DNA of 64,000 nucleotides from Streptomyces cinereus (lineage in GTDB: Bacteria > Pseudomonadota > Gammaproteobacteria > Pseudomonadales > Moraxellaceae), in NCBI GenBank assembly GCA_014647715.1, contig BMPS01000002.1:1-64000 (forward strand), given 5' to 3'. Below the pieces are notes generated by a model. That model saw only the letters and a list, made by a program, of their open reading frames with translations, was not told the DNA's origin and searched no databases. Of this stretch, positions 18,375 to 27,623 are shown in pieces. Numbering within the stretch: the stretch's first letter is position 1; each line of letters starts with the position of its first letter. The position numbers were made by a program, and so were the translations under genes.

Positions 18375-19862
18375 CTATTTAGCGGTTTTTGTTGTGTCTG
18401 GCGTGGCGTTACCAACTGTCACAATCAAAAACTTGTTAGGATCAATGAGGTCTTTAAAGCTTTGATTGACCGCGTTAAGGTCGGCGCGCTGCACGCGCGT
18501 CACGTACTCGGTCAAGTAACTATCTGGCAGCTGATAAAACCCCATCATACCAATCGTGGCATTCATGGCGGCATTGCTAGCAAAGCTAGTTGGGAAACTG
18601 TTAATTAGACTGTCTTTGGTTAAAGCCAATTCGTTTGGCGTTACCCCTTTTTCTAGCGTATTTTTGATGACTTGCTTGGTCGCCTCAATCGCTTCTTGCG
18701 ACTTTTGGTTACGGGTAGAAAAACTAATGGTATAGCTACCTTGGGCAAGCATCGGCGTGGTGCTGCTATAAATGCCATAGGTGAGCCCGCGTTTTTTACG
18801 GATGTCTTCCATCAATCTGGCTTGAAAGTTGCCGCCCCCGACGATTTCATCGGCAATGGCAAAGTTGGTTTGATGCTGCAAGCCTAAGCTATCCACCACG
18901 CGTTTTTGACCCAATTGCCCCATCAATACGGTGGTTTGGGTGCTGTCAAATGGGATATGAATCGTTTTAGCCGCGTTCAAAGGCTTGGCATCGGCAAGCT
19001 TTGGGGCAGCTGTGCCAACAGGCATTTGAGCGGTTAGCTGATTGGCAAGCGCCCGCGCGCGCGCCATACTGATATCGCCTGTAATGGCAATATTCGCGTT
19101 CTTCGCCACCAAAAACTGCTGGCTAAAAGCTTTAAGATCGGTGGCATCAATTTTGGCAATACTCTCTTCTGTGCCTTGGGTGGGGTGGGCGTAGGGATGA
19201 TTGCCATAAAGCGCCGCAGCAAAGGCTTTGCTTGCGATGCTATCTGGGTCTTCTTTGGCTTGTTGCAGGCTGATTAGATACTGGGCTTTGGTACGTTCAA
19301 AATTTTTGTTTGGAAACGTAGGTTGGGTCATCATATCCCTCATTAAACCAAGCGCAGGGGATAAACGCGCTTCATCGGATAGACTGCGTAAACTCACAAT
19401 AAACATATCTTTATAAGCACGGGCAGATAAATCAATCCCAAGCTGCTCACTGGTCTCGGCAATCTCATCTTCGCTTTTATGGCGTGTGCCCTGATCCAGC
19501 ATACTCGCGGTCAGACTGGCAATCCCAAAACCGCTTTTTTTAATGGCTTCATCGCGAGCTGAGCCTGCATTAAAATACACACTGACATCCACAATCGGTA
19601 AATTGTGGGTTTGTACCAAAGCGACTGGGGTACCCGAATCCGTCGTAAAGTGGATGATATCAGGTAATGTCACTTTTAACGGCGCTGTGGTTTTTAGGCT
19701 GGTTAATTTGTCTAAAGCGGCGATGGGTGCACTGGGGTCAATATTGCCACTACTGTGAGCATCGCTATGTGTGGTAGGTTCAGCATGGCTCCCTTGCGTG
19801 GCAATGGTGGTCATTATTAATAAGATTTTAGCTAAGCGTGGTTTCATTTTTTTTCTCAACAT
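18375..19862 (-). CDS. M16-family protein lacking the zinc-binding motif
   Basis: A 495-residue exported protein with an N-terminal signal peptide (hydrophobic core about 10-26, ending SHA-E). It has the M16 fold pattern: FTTDSGTPVALVQTHNLPIVDVSVYFNAGSARD at the start of the first domain and GGGNFQARLMEDIRKKRGLTYGIYS in the second. The position of the catalytic HxxEH reads GFGIASLTASML, so no zinc site is present. It is the downstream partner of the HxxEH-bearing M16 protein, 68 bp away on the same strand; such pairs act as a heterodimer. Confidence 0.87.
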   Translation of the reverse strand: MLRKKMKPRLAKILLIMTTIATQGSHAEPTTHSDAHSSGNIDPSAPIAALDKLTSLKTTAPLKVTLPDIIHFTTDSGTPVALVQTHNLPIVDVSVYFNAGSARDEAIKKSGFGIASLTASMLDQGTRHKSEDEIAETSEQLGIDLSARAYKDMFIVSLRSLSDEARLSPALGLMRDMMTQPTFPNKNFERTKAQYLISLQQAKEDPDSIASKAFAAALYGNHPYAHPTQGTEESIAKIDATDLKAFSQQFLVAKNANIAITGDISMARARALANQLTAQMPVGTAAPKLADAKPLNAAKTIHIPFDSTQTTVLMGQLGQKRVVDSLGLQHQTNFAIADEIVGGGNFQARLMEDIRKKRGLTYGIYSSTTPMLAQGSYTISFSTRNQKSQEAIEATKQVIKNTLEKGVTPNELALTKDSLINSFPTSFASNAAMNATIGMMGFYQLPDSYLTEYVTRVQRADLNAVNQSFKDLIDPNKFLIVTVGNATPDTTKTAK

Positions 19863-19930
19863 TCTAAGGATGGTCTGACAAGCAATGTGGGCAATTTAAG
19901 TCAGGATAAGTTAAGTTACTGGTTTTATAG

Positions 19931-21445
19931 TTATTTATTGGGTTTATTTTCTTTTACCACATTGAGCACGGTTAGATTGTCGTTAATCAAATATTTGCTA
20001 GCGGCAGCGTGTAAGTCACTTTCTGTGATGCCATCTAAGGTTTTGGGTAGGTTAAACACCATCCGATCATCAAGCCCAATGCTGTTTAGACTGCCAATCA
20101 TCTGCGCTTGTCCGCTGATACTATCTTGGCTATAAATCAAGCTGGTCATGGTATTGGTTTTGGCACGGGTCAGTTCACTTTGTGCAATCGGTTGGGTTTT
20201 AAGCGCGTCAATCTCAGCAATGATTGCTTGTTTGGCTTGGGCAAGCGTAATGCCATCTCGCGGGGTGGCTTGGATTAAAAATAGCCCATCGCCCCGACTA
20301 AAGGCACTGTAACCACTGCCGACTGAGGCTAGTAGCTGTTTTTCCCGTACTAGGCGTTTTTCTAGGCGCGCAGATAGACCGCCATCGAGCACATCGGCTA
20401 GTAGCGATAGACTATAGGCGGTTTTGGGGTCTTTTGCTGTGGTAAGCGTAGGCACGTTAAACGCCATCATGACCATAGGCACTTGCACCGGCAATTGGGT
20501 GGTTTTTTCTTGATAACCACGAAAGCCTGGCTGTATCACACTGGGGCGCGTTGGCAGGGTTTGCGGTTTTTTATTGGCAAAGTATTTTTTGACTTCATTG
20601 ATGGCGTCTGTCGGATTGACATCGCCCACGATTACTAAGGTCGCATTGTTGGGTGCATACCATGTTTTATACCAATCGGTTAGGTCTTTTAAGCCAATGG
20701 ATTCGATTTCTGCCATGGGACCAATGACCGATTCCCCTTTGGGACTATTGGGGTAAGCCATTTTGCTAAACTGCTCATAGGCGCGGGCGTTTGGGTTGTC
20801 ATCGGTCCGCTGGCGGCGCTCTTCCATCACCACTTGGCGCTCAGCGGTAAAGTCGCTGTCCTTTAGCTGTAAATGGGTCATGCGATCGGCTTCAAGCTCT
20901 AGGGCGAGCGCTAAGCGATTGGCAGGGAAAATTTCATAATATGCGGTGTAGTCATAGCTGGTAAAGGCATTATTGCTACCGCCGAATTTGGCTATGAGGC
21001 GTTCAAAATCTACTGAGGACACGTTTTTTGTCCCCTTAAACATCATATGCTCAAGCAAATGTGACATACCGCCTAAGTGAGTGGGTTCATCCGCAGCACC
21101 CACGCGATACCATACTTGGCTTATCACCACAGGGGAGCGGTGATCTTCTTTGATTATCACCTTTAAGCCATTAGCCAGCGTATATTCATGGCGCGTTGCT
21201 GCCCTATCGCTGTCAAAATCTGTGGTGCTTGGCGTTTGCTGGGTTGTATCAGTTACCGCGTTAGCAGTTGGGTGCGCGTTAACAGGCGTATTCGCTACAG
21301 TCGGGGTAGTTTTGGTCGGCATGGTTTTGGCTGCGATGGGCTGCGCAGTGCTGCAACCTGATACACTGAGCGTATAGGTCAGGGCGGCAGCAAGGATGGT
21401 AAGGTTAAAAAATGTAGGCTTTGACACAGGGTTTCGGTTTAACAT
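19931..21445 (-). CDS. M16-family zinc metalloprotease, lipoprotein
   Basis: The catalytic half of the pair, 504 residues. The N-terminus ends in LSVSGC (Cys31), a lipobox, so it is probably lipid-anchored in the periplasm. His129-Leu-Leu-Glu-His133 is the HxxEH zinc motif, with the distal acidic ligand in ALELEADRM about 75 residues later. The second domain has GGLSARLEKRLVREKQL. A Thr/Pro/Ala-rich linker (about 35-75) separates anchor and enzyme. Likely substrates are periplasmic peptides; none can be named. First gene of a two-gene operon. Confidence 0.9.
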   Translation of the reverse strand: MLNRNPVSKPTFFNLTILAAALTYTLSVSGCSTAQPIAAKTMPTKTTPTVANTPVNAHPTANAVTDTTQQTPSTTDFDSDRAATRHEYTLANGLKVIIKEDHRSPVVISQVWYRVGAADEPTHLGGMSHLLEHMMFKGTKNVSSVDFERLIAKFGGSNNAFTSYDYTAYYEIFPANRLALALELEADRMTHLQLKDSDFTAERQVVMEERRQRTDDNPNARAYEQFSKMAYPNSPKGESVIGPMAEIESIGLKDLTDWYKTWYAPNNATLVIVGDVNPTDAINEVKKYFANKKPQTLPTRPSVIQPGFRGYQEKTTQLPVQVPMVMMAFNVPTLTTAKDPKTAYSLSLLADVLDGGLSARLEKRLVREKQLLASVGSGYSAFSRGDGLFLIQATPRDGITLAQAKQAIIAEIDALKTQPIAQSELTRAKTNTMTSLIYSQDSISGQAQMIGSLNSIGLDDRMVFNLPKTLDGITESDLHAAASKYLINDNLTVLNVVKENKPNK

Positions 21446-21765
21446 AGTTTCTCTTTAACTTTTAATCTTTAATCTGGTTTTTTTGATTGTGGGGCAATGG
21501 GGTTTGCAGGCATTATAAAAGATAAACCATGATAACGGATGTTGGCATTGATTGCTATTTGAAAGCCCATTGCACGATTAAATCTGAATAAATACCACCT
21601 GCAAATTTTTAGCGCAACAAGCTGTGAACGGATAGTTTTTTGCAAGACCATGATTAATCTGAGTGTAAGGGATTGACAGCATGTTTATTTCAAACTGCGA
21701 ACAAACACTGTTATAATTTTATACATCTCAATATTTTAATGACAAATTTAACCATAGGCGATGAT
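21446..21765. other. Divergent promoter region, M16 operon / ftsY
   Basis: No gene seen. A TATAAT at 21712-21717, about 50 bp before the ftsY start, is a possible -10 for ftsY, but its best -35 is only TTCAAA. A perfect TTGACA at 21673-21678 has no partner at normal spacing. Confidence 0.4.
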
Positions 21766-22980
21766 ATGAGTAGCAACCAATTTAATAACAATGCTTCTAA
21801 TAAGGTGGTAATTAATTTTAATAACCAACCGACTAATTTTGATGATGCTACGATGCCCAATCTGCCTGTGCAAGATGTGCCAATTATTGAAACGCCGCGT
21901 ATCGCTGAAGCCGCCCAAACGTCAACGCTGCAAACACCCGTCGTGACCCCTCAATCTGTGTCACCAATGCCGCAAAGCCAATATCAAGGGCAGCCTGCAA
22001 CCACACAACAGCCATCTGCCAATACGGCTGAGCCAATCGCAGAACCTGAAAAAAAAGGGGGCTGGTTTAGCCGCATGAAGCAAGGCTTGTCAAAAAGTCG
22101 TAAAAATTTGACCGAAGGCTTAACCAATATTTTGATTGGTGGTAAAGAAATTGATGATGAACTACTAGAAGAAGTCGAAGACCAACTGTTGGTCGCCGAC
22201 ATTGGGGTGAATGCCACCAATCGCATTATCAAAAACTTGACCGAAGCCACGGCCCGCGGTGATTTGATTTATTCGCATTCACTGTATAAAGCGCTACAAA
22301 AAGAACTAACCGATATCTTGACACCCAAAGTTGCGCCACTGGTGGTGGATGCTAGCACAAAACCGTTTGTTATCTTGGTCGTTGGGGTCAATGGCGTGGG
22401 TAAAACCACCACCATCGGTAAACTTGCCAAACGTCTGCAAGGCGAAGGCAAATCAGTGATGTTAGCAGCGGGCGATACGTTCCGTGCGGCAGCCACCGAG
22501 CAATTGCAAGTTTGGGGGGAGCGCAATAATATCCCTGTTGTCGCTCAAGGTCATGGCTCAGACAGTGCCTCGGTGATTTTTGATGCCATTCAATCTGCCA
22601 AAGCCCGTGGCATTGACGTACTGATTGCCGATACTGCAGGTCGTCTACAAAATAAAACCAATTTGATGGAAGAGCTGAAAAAAGTGATTCGCGTCATGCA
22701 AAAAGCCGATCCGACAGCGCCGCATGAATCCATGATTGTGCTCGACGCGGGTACAGGACAAAATGCCCTAAATCAAGTGGAAATCTTCAATGAAGCAGTG
22801 CCACTGACAGGCGTGACCGTCACCAAATTAGATGGCACGGCAAAAGGCGGCGTGGTATTTAATATCGCTGAAAATACCAACGTGCCGATTCGTTTTATTG
22901 GCGTGGGTGAAAAAATTGATGATTTGCGCCCATTTCAAGCCGATGATTTTGTCAAAGCCCTGTTTGAAAAAGATGAGTAA
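21766..22980 (+). CDS. ftsY: Signal recognition particle receptor FtsY
   Basis: FtsY is the GTPase that docks SRP-ribosome complexes at the inner membrane. It has a variable N-terminal region rich in Asn, Pro, Thr and Gln (about 1-90), a basic amphipathic stretch (GGWFSRMKQGLSKSRKNLTEG), and the NG domain with GVNGVGKTTTIGKLA, AAGDTFRAAA, DTAGRLQ, TKLDGTAKGG and FIGVGEKIDDLRPF. The frame is open 93 bases further upstream, but ATG at 21766 has AGGCGA at suitable spacing (404 residues). The next gene starts three bases after the stop. Confidence 0.94.
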   Translation: MSSNQFNNNASNKVVINFNNQPTNFDDATMPNLPVQDVPIIETPRIAEAAQTSTLQTPVVTPQSVSPMPQSQYQGQPATTQQPSANTAEPIAEPEKKGGWFSRMKQGLSKSRKNLTEGLTNILIGGKEIDDELLEEVEDQLLVADIGVNATNRIIKNLTEATARGDLIYSHSLYKALQKELTDILTPKVAPLVVDASTKPFVILVVGVNGVGKTTTIGKLAKRLQGEGKSVMLAAGDTFRAAATEQLQVWGERNNIPVVAQGHGSDSASVIFDAIQSAKARGIDVLIADTAGRLQNKTNLMEELKKVIRVMQKADPTAPHESMIVLDAGTGQNALNQVEIFNEAVPLTGVTVTKLDGTAKGGVVFNIAENTNVPIRFIGVGEKIDDLRPFQADDFVKALFEKDE

Positions 22981-22983
22981 CTC

Positions 22984-24105
22984 ATGTATCACTTAAATAT
23001 TGCTAATAGGCAGATGACTAATATTGATAAAATTCAATTTAGTGAAGTGGGTTTTAGAGAGCGCCAAGATTTGCAAGAATGGATTGTGAGCAATCCAGAA
23101 TGTCTTGGCGAGCCATTATTAATTATTCAAAAAGAATTTAACGGGTTTGACAATACGTCTGAAAGATTAGATTTATTGGCGTTAGATAAAAGTGGTAATT
23201 TAGTCATTATTGAAAATAAAACGGATAGTTCTGGTAAAGATGTTGTATGGCAGTCTGTGAAATATGCATCTTATTGCTCTCGACTTACAGATGAGAAAAT
23301 CATAAATATTTTTGCTGACTATCTTAGAAAATATGATAGCCAAAACTCTGATGATTATATTGCAAGCGCTAAACAAAAAATAAATGAATTTCTTAGCGAT
23401 AGCACAGAAGATGATATTGGATTAAATCCCAATGAAACTTCGCAACGAATCATTTTAGTCGCTGCTGAATTCCGTCAAGAAGTAACATCAGCTGTATTAT
23501 GGCTGATGAATTTTGGTATTAATATCCGTTGTATAAAATGCCAACTTTTTAAATTTAATAATGACTTTTTCTTTGATACTCAGCAAATTATTCCTGTACC
23601 CGAAGTTGAAAGCTTTATGATAGATATTGCGGAGAAAAAACAAGAAGACATTCAAATCAAAAATAATAAACAAAGCGTACTAATAAGTTTTTGGTCGCAA
23701 TTTATCAATGCGACTTTATCAAATGCTGAAAATTTATATGCTAATAGGACACCAAGTAAAGATAATTGGTTAGGTACTAAATTAGGAAATGGTGTCGGAA
23801 TAAGTGTTGTAATTACAAAGGAATCTGTAAAAATTAGAGTTGAAATAAAAGGTAATAATAAAGAAGACACTTTAAAAATATTCGACTATTTATATCAGCA
23901 TAAAGAAGAAATCGAGTCAAAATTTCAATATCCTGTTAATTGGGAGCGTTGTCCTGCAACTGTATATAGTTTTATAATTATCACAAACGAAGCAGTTGGA
24001 TATTCAGACAAGTCTGAATGGCGGGGTGCAAATGAATTTTTGATTGAAGAAAGTTATAAAATGCAGAAAATTCTTAAATCACTTCTAGATAAATTTGTCT
24101 TATAA
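22984..24105 (+). CDS. PD-(D/E)XK nuclease-like protein with DUF4268-like C-terminus
   Basis: A 373-residue protein. The N-terminal domain has a PD-(D/E)XK-type core: Glu60-Arg-Leu-Asp63 (DLLALD strand) and then VIIENK with Glu77 and Lys79, followed by a helix containing VVWQSVKYASYCSRL. The C-terminal third (FWSQFINA...DNWLGTKLGNGVGISVVI) resembles DUF4268. The gene is clearly richer in A/T than ftsY and ogt, between which it is wedged with a 3-bp and a 1-bp gap, which suggests later acquisition. Substrate and role are unknown; an endonuclease, perhaps defence-linked, is inference. Start may be 22984 or ATG at 23014. Confidence 0.75.
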   Translation: MYHLNIANRQMTNIDKIQFSEVGFRERQDLQEWIVSNPECLGEPLLIIQKEFNGFDNTSERLDLLALDKSGNLVIIENKTDSSGKDVVWQSVKYASYCSRLTDEKIINIFADYLRKYDSQNSDDYIASAKQKINEFLSDSTEDDIGLNPNETSQRIILVAAEFRQEVTSAVLWLMNFGINIRCIKCQLFKFNNDFFFDTQQIIPVPEVESFMIDIAEKKQEDIQIKNNKQSVLISFWSQFINATLSNAENLYANRTPSKDNWLGTKLGNGVGISVVITKESVKIRVEIKGNNKEDTLKIFDYLYQHKEEIESKFQYPVNWERCPATVYSFIIITNEAVGYSDKSEWRGANEFLIEESYKMQKILKSLLDKFVL

Positions 24106-24106
24106 A

Positions 24107-24631
24107 ATGCTTACCACAAACTACCAACTATCAATCAAATTACCAACAATTACCCTTGTCGCACATAAGGGTTGTCTTATCGCGCTTGATTGGCAAACCC
24201 AAAAAATCCTACAACAATTAACTGCACAAGCGCACTATATACAAAGCAAAGATTTGGCTGACTCAGTAGATGACGATGCCAAAGTCTTAGGAAATACCAT
24301 CAGTCAACTTGACGAATATATTAATGGACAGCGACAAGTGTTTGATATGCCCATCGCCCTCTACACAGGCACGCCGTTTCAGCAAACGGTATGGGAAGCG
24401 TTACTAAAAATACCTTATGGGAAAACCATCAGCTATGCCCAACTTGCCAACCACATTGGTCAACCTACCGCATGTCGCGCGGTCGCCAATGCCAATGGCA
24501 AAAATCCCATCAGCCTTATTATTCCTTGCCATCGCGTGATTGCCAGCGATGGCAAATTGGGCGGTTACACCGGTGGGGTTGAGATTAAGCAAACATTGCT
24601 TGATATAGAGCAAGCAAGTTATCAGCGATAA
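24107..24631 (+). CDS. ogt: O6-methylguanine-DNA methyltransferase
   Basis: A suicide DNA-repair protein that moves methyl groups from O6-methylguanine (and O4-methylthymine) to its own cysteine. Seen: GTPFQQTVWEALLKIPYG, SYAQLANHIGQPTACRAVANANGKNPISL, then the active site IIPCHRVI with Cys about residue 141, and GGYTGG. About 174 residues, no AdaA domain, so it is Ogt type. The ATG follows the nuclease stop by one base; no strong ribosome site is visible, so translational coupling is likely. It is convergent with the Lon-like gene. Confidence 0.92.
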   Translation: MLTTNYQLSIKLPTITLVAHKGCLIALDWQTQKILQQLTAQAHYIQSKDLADSVDDDAKVLGNTISQLDEYINGQRQVFDMPIALYTGTPFQQTVWEALLKIPYGKTISYAQLANHIGQPTACRAVANANGKNPISLIIPCHRVIASDGKLGGYTGGVEIKQTLLDIEQASYQR

Positions 24632-24650
24632 ACAATAACCCAATGAGGCG

Positions 24651-27320
24651 TTATTCTTTGTCATCTGCGTCTTTTTCTTCCCAAGTTTCTAAGCGTTCAT
24701 AAATACGACTATAAACGGTATTTTTACGATATTTGCCTTTTTTGGTCATCTCATCCGGCGCCAGACCCGTCAATAGATACATGGCTTCATTGACATGCTC
24801 TACAGCATAGATGGTAAATTTACCTGCCGTTACGCTATCGATGATATCTTGACGTAGCATCAATTGCGCCAAATTGGCTTTGGGCACAATCACCCCTTGT
24901 TTACCCGTCAAGCCTTGCTCGACACACGCATCATAAAACCCGGCGATTTTGGCATTGACGCCGCCGACCGCTTGGACTTGACCAAATTGGTTCATCGAGC
25001 CAGTCACCGCAAAGCTTTGATTAATCGGGGTTTGCGATAAGGCAGACAGCAGCGCGCAGGTTTCGGCTACTGTCGCGCTATCGCCATCGATACCGCCATA
25101 ACTTTGTTCAAAAGCCAGCGATGCGGTAAAGTTGAGCGTGTGGTCTTCTGCAAACAGCGCTTTTAAATAACTGCTCATAATCAGCACGCCTTTGGCATGG
25201 ATAGAGCCGCCTAAATCCACATCGCGCTCGATATCAACAATATCGGCATGCGCGGCACTGTGATGCACTGACGCTGTCAATCGCGCAGGCATGCCAAATT
25301 CACTATCTGCGTAGCTGATGACTGTCAGTGCATTGATTTGACCAATCGCTTTGCCTTGGGTGCTAATCAGCTGTTGCCCTTTTTCTAGTTCTTGCCAGAA
25401 CAATTGTCGTAAATAGCCCGAGCGATGGCGAATATCCTCAATCGCTTGACGGACATGGCTAGCGGTTACTGTGTTTGCAGGGCTAAGCTCTGATTGATTG
25501 ATGACCGCATGACGATTGGCTTCGAGTAATAGCTGCGCCAATCTATCCCCATGTAAGCTTAACTCATGCTGGTCTTCCGCTTGCTCGCTGAGATAATCCA
25601 ATAAACAAGCCAACGCGGTGTTATCAAACGTTAGCAATTGGTATTTGCTTATCATATCAGCAATTTTGGCGGTCATCGCTTGTTCATTGGCGTGACTGCG
25701 TACCACGCGATCATGAAAATCTGCACGGATTTTGAATACGGCATTAAATTCAGGCTCAAAATCTAGCAGGTCATAATACAAGTCTGGCTCACCGAGTAAA
25801 ATGACTTTGACATCAAGTTTAATCGGTTGTGGCTCAAGGCTGATACTGCCGGTCAATGTCAGCATTTGCTCAAGGCTCGACATCTTGATTTGACGGCTTT
25901 GCAGCGCGCGTTTGAGACCTTGCCACGCATACGGATATTCAAGCAAATTAGTTGCTTCAAGCACCAAATAACCGCCATTCGCACGGTGCAGTGAACCGGC
26001 GCGAATCAGACTGACATCTGTTGACACAGTACCCAAATGGGTAATTTGCTCGACATGACCGAGTAAATTTAAATGGGTGGGTAAGTCTTCAAACACAATC
26101 GGTGCGCCTTGATCGGGCGCATGGCTTGCAATCACATTGACAAAATAGCGCGCAGGCAATGGCGAAAAATGGCTGGGCAAAAACTCTTCATCATCTTCAT
26201 TGATAATTCGTTCTACATGATTGACGATATCGTCATGCACGTCTTGCAAATACTTACGAACCTTTGGTAAGTCTTGATACTTGTCAAATAACGGCTCCAT
26301 CAATGGTTTTAAGGTACGCCGAGTCAATGAGTGGTGTAGCGCTTGTAGGGTCTGATTGGCTTCATCTTCAATTTGCTCAAGCTCAACGGTCAATTGGCTC
26401 AAGCGTTTTTGCATGTGGTTTTTATCTTGATAATTGGCAACATACGGCGATTTTGGGGTTAAGCCAAAGCTGGCTTGATTGGTTGCGCTCGAGGTATTAT
26501 TAGAGGCGCTAGTTGTGGTGCTAGAGGTTTGATTGGCTTTAACTGGTAAAACTGGTGCTTTGCCACTGGATTTTTGGCGACCCAATTTATTAGCAGGTTT
26601 GATTGATAAATAACCACCGCTTGGCTCAATATCATTGTAACTGTCATTGTCATTGTCATTGCCATCGGCTCGGTTGTCACTAAAATCCGATTTGATAAAA
26701 ATCGGTTTATTGTCCGAAGGTCGCAGCGCTAACGCAAGTGAATATTGTTTGCCTTCTTCATGCAGCGCATGATAGACCTGTTCTTCACGAAGGCTAATTT
26801 CATTCTTTATGGCTTCTACCTTACTTTGGTAGTGCTCACTGCGAAAACGCTGATTGAGCTGACGCTTGGTGGTTAGCCAAAAGGTTTTGACATCTTCCGC
26901 TAATTGCTTGCCCATGCCAGCAGGCAGGTCAAGCGCAATCGGGGTGCGCGCATCAACAAAATTATGCACATACACCCAGTCATTGGGCGTGGGTTTTTGT
27001 TTGGCGTGAGCTTGTAGCAGGCGAGTGATTAAGGTGCGTTTGCCCAGTCCGTTTTCACCTGCAGCAAAGATATGATAACCATTGGCGTTGATATCAAGCG
27101 CAGTGGCAATCGCTTTACAGGCTCGCTCTTGCCCAAAGCCAATTTCAAGCGTTTTGGTATGCTGGCTATCTTTTGGCAAGGTCGCTGGGTCGGTATAACG
27201 GCGCAAGTGCGAGATTGCAACAGGCTGTAAATTGTCAGATTTGATGGTGTCGGTAATGATAGAGGCGGATTTTGAAGTCACAGGGGCAGTACGAACAGAT
27301 TTTGCAAGGGTATTTTTCAT
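24651..27320 (-). CDS. Lon-like ATP-dependent protease (AAA_32 + Lon C-terminal domain)
   Basis: An 889-residue cytosolic protease related to LonB/YcbZ-type proteins. The C-terminal serine-lysine protease domain is intact: GGIDGDSATVAE with Ser748 and GGVNAKIAGF with Lys791, 43 residues apart as in Lon. The N-terminal ATPase is degenerate: Walker A is GENGLGKRT (88-96) with Arg where Thr/Ser is usual, and the Walker B position reads GGYLVLEATNLL. A low-complexity Ser/Thr/Asn insert lies at about 235-285. Substrate range is unknown. It is transcribed divergently from glpK. Confidence 0.87.
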   Translation of the reverse strand: MKNTLAKSVRTAPVTSKSASIITDTIKSDNLQPVAISHLRRYTDPATLPKDSQHTKTLEIGFGQERACKAIATALDINANGYHIFAAGENGLGKRTLITRLLQAHAKQKPTPNDWVYVHNFVDARTPIALDLPAGMGKQLAEDVKTFWLTTKRQLNQRFRSEHYQSKVEAIKNEISLREEQVYHALHEEGKQYSLALALRPSDNKPIFIKSDFSDNRADGNDNDNDSYNDIEPSGGYLSIKPANKLGRQKSSGKAPVLPVKANQTSSTTTSASNNTSSATNQASFGLTPKSPYVANYQDKNHMQKRLSQLTVELEQIEDEANQTLQALHHSLTRRTLKPLMEPLFDKYQDLPKVRKYLQDVHDDIVNHVERIINEDDEEFLPSHFSPLPARYFVNVIASHAPDQGAPIVFEDLPTHLNLLGHVEQITHLGTVSTDVSLIRAGSLHRANGGYLVLEATNLLEYPYAWQGLKRALQSRQIKMSSLEQMLTLTGSISLEPQPIKLDVKVILLGEPDLYYDLLDFEPEFNAVFKIRADFHDRVVRSHANEQAMTAKIADMISKYQLLTFDNTALACLLDYLSEQAEDQHELSLHGDRLAQLLLEANRHAVINQSELSPANTVTASHVRQAIEDIRHRSGYLRQLFWQELEKGQQLISTQGKAIGQINALTVISYADSEFGMPARLTASVHHSAAHADIVDIERDVDLGGSIHAKGVLIMSSYLKALFAEDHTLNFTASLAFEQSYGGIDGDSATVAETCALLSALSQTPINQSFAVTGSMNQFGQVQAVGGVNAKIAGFYDACVEQGLTGKQGVIVPKANLAQLMLRQDIIDSVTAGKFTIYAVEHVNEAMYLLTGLAPDEMTKKGKYRKNTVYSRIYERLETWEEKDADDKE

Positions 27321-27623
27321 AAAACAAGTTTCATCAACGCATTAAAAAGCGGTAGTGGGAAAGATAAACAATGACAGTGACAGTTAGAGTGACAGTGCTT
27401 AGGGGCTAAGGTCTAAGATATAGGGTCACTTATAGTTAACAGATAGGTTTTGGTAAGTGGTAATAAAGTATCAGTATGATGTGGTTTTTTGTTGATAAAA
27501 TCAATGGCTATTTTTTCGCGAATCGTTGCCTTAAGGTTTCAGCCGCAGTAATATAAAAGTTGATGGGTAAGTATTTGCTAAGATAACATATGGACGCTTA
27601 ACACAATCGTTTGAGACAACAAC
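27321..27623. other. Divergent intergenic region, Lon-like gene / glpK
   Basis: No gene. Three TGACAGT copies cluster at about 27372-27400, possibly a binding site or a simple repeat. Promoters of both flanking genes must be here; no confident hexamers were found. Confidence 0.4.

Noticed and set aside
21673-21717. TTGACA and TATAAT upstream of ftsY as one promoter
   Set aside because: They are 33 bp apart, about twice the allowed spacer, so they cannot form a single sigma-70 promoter.
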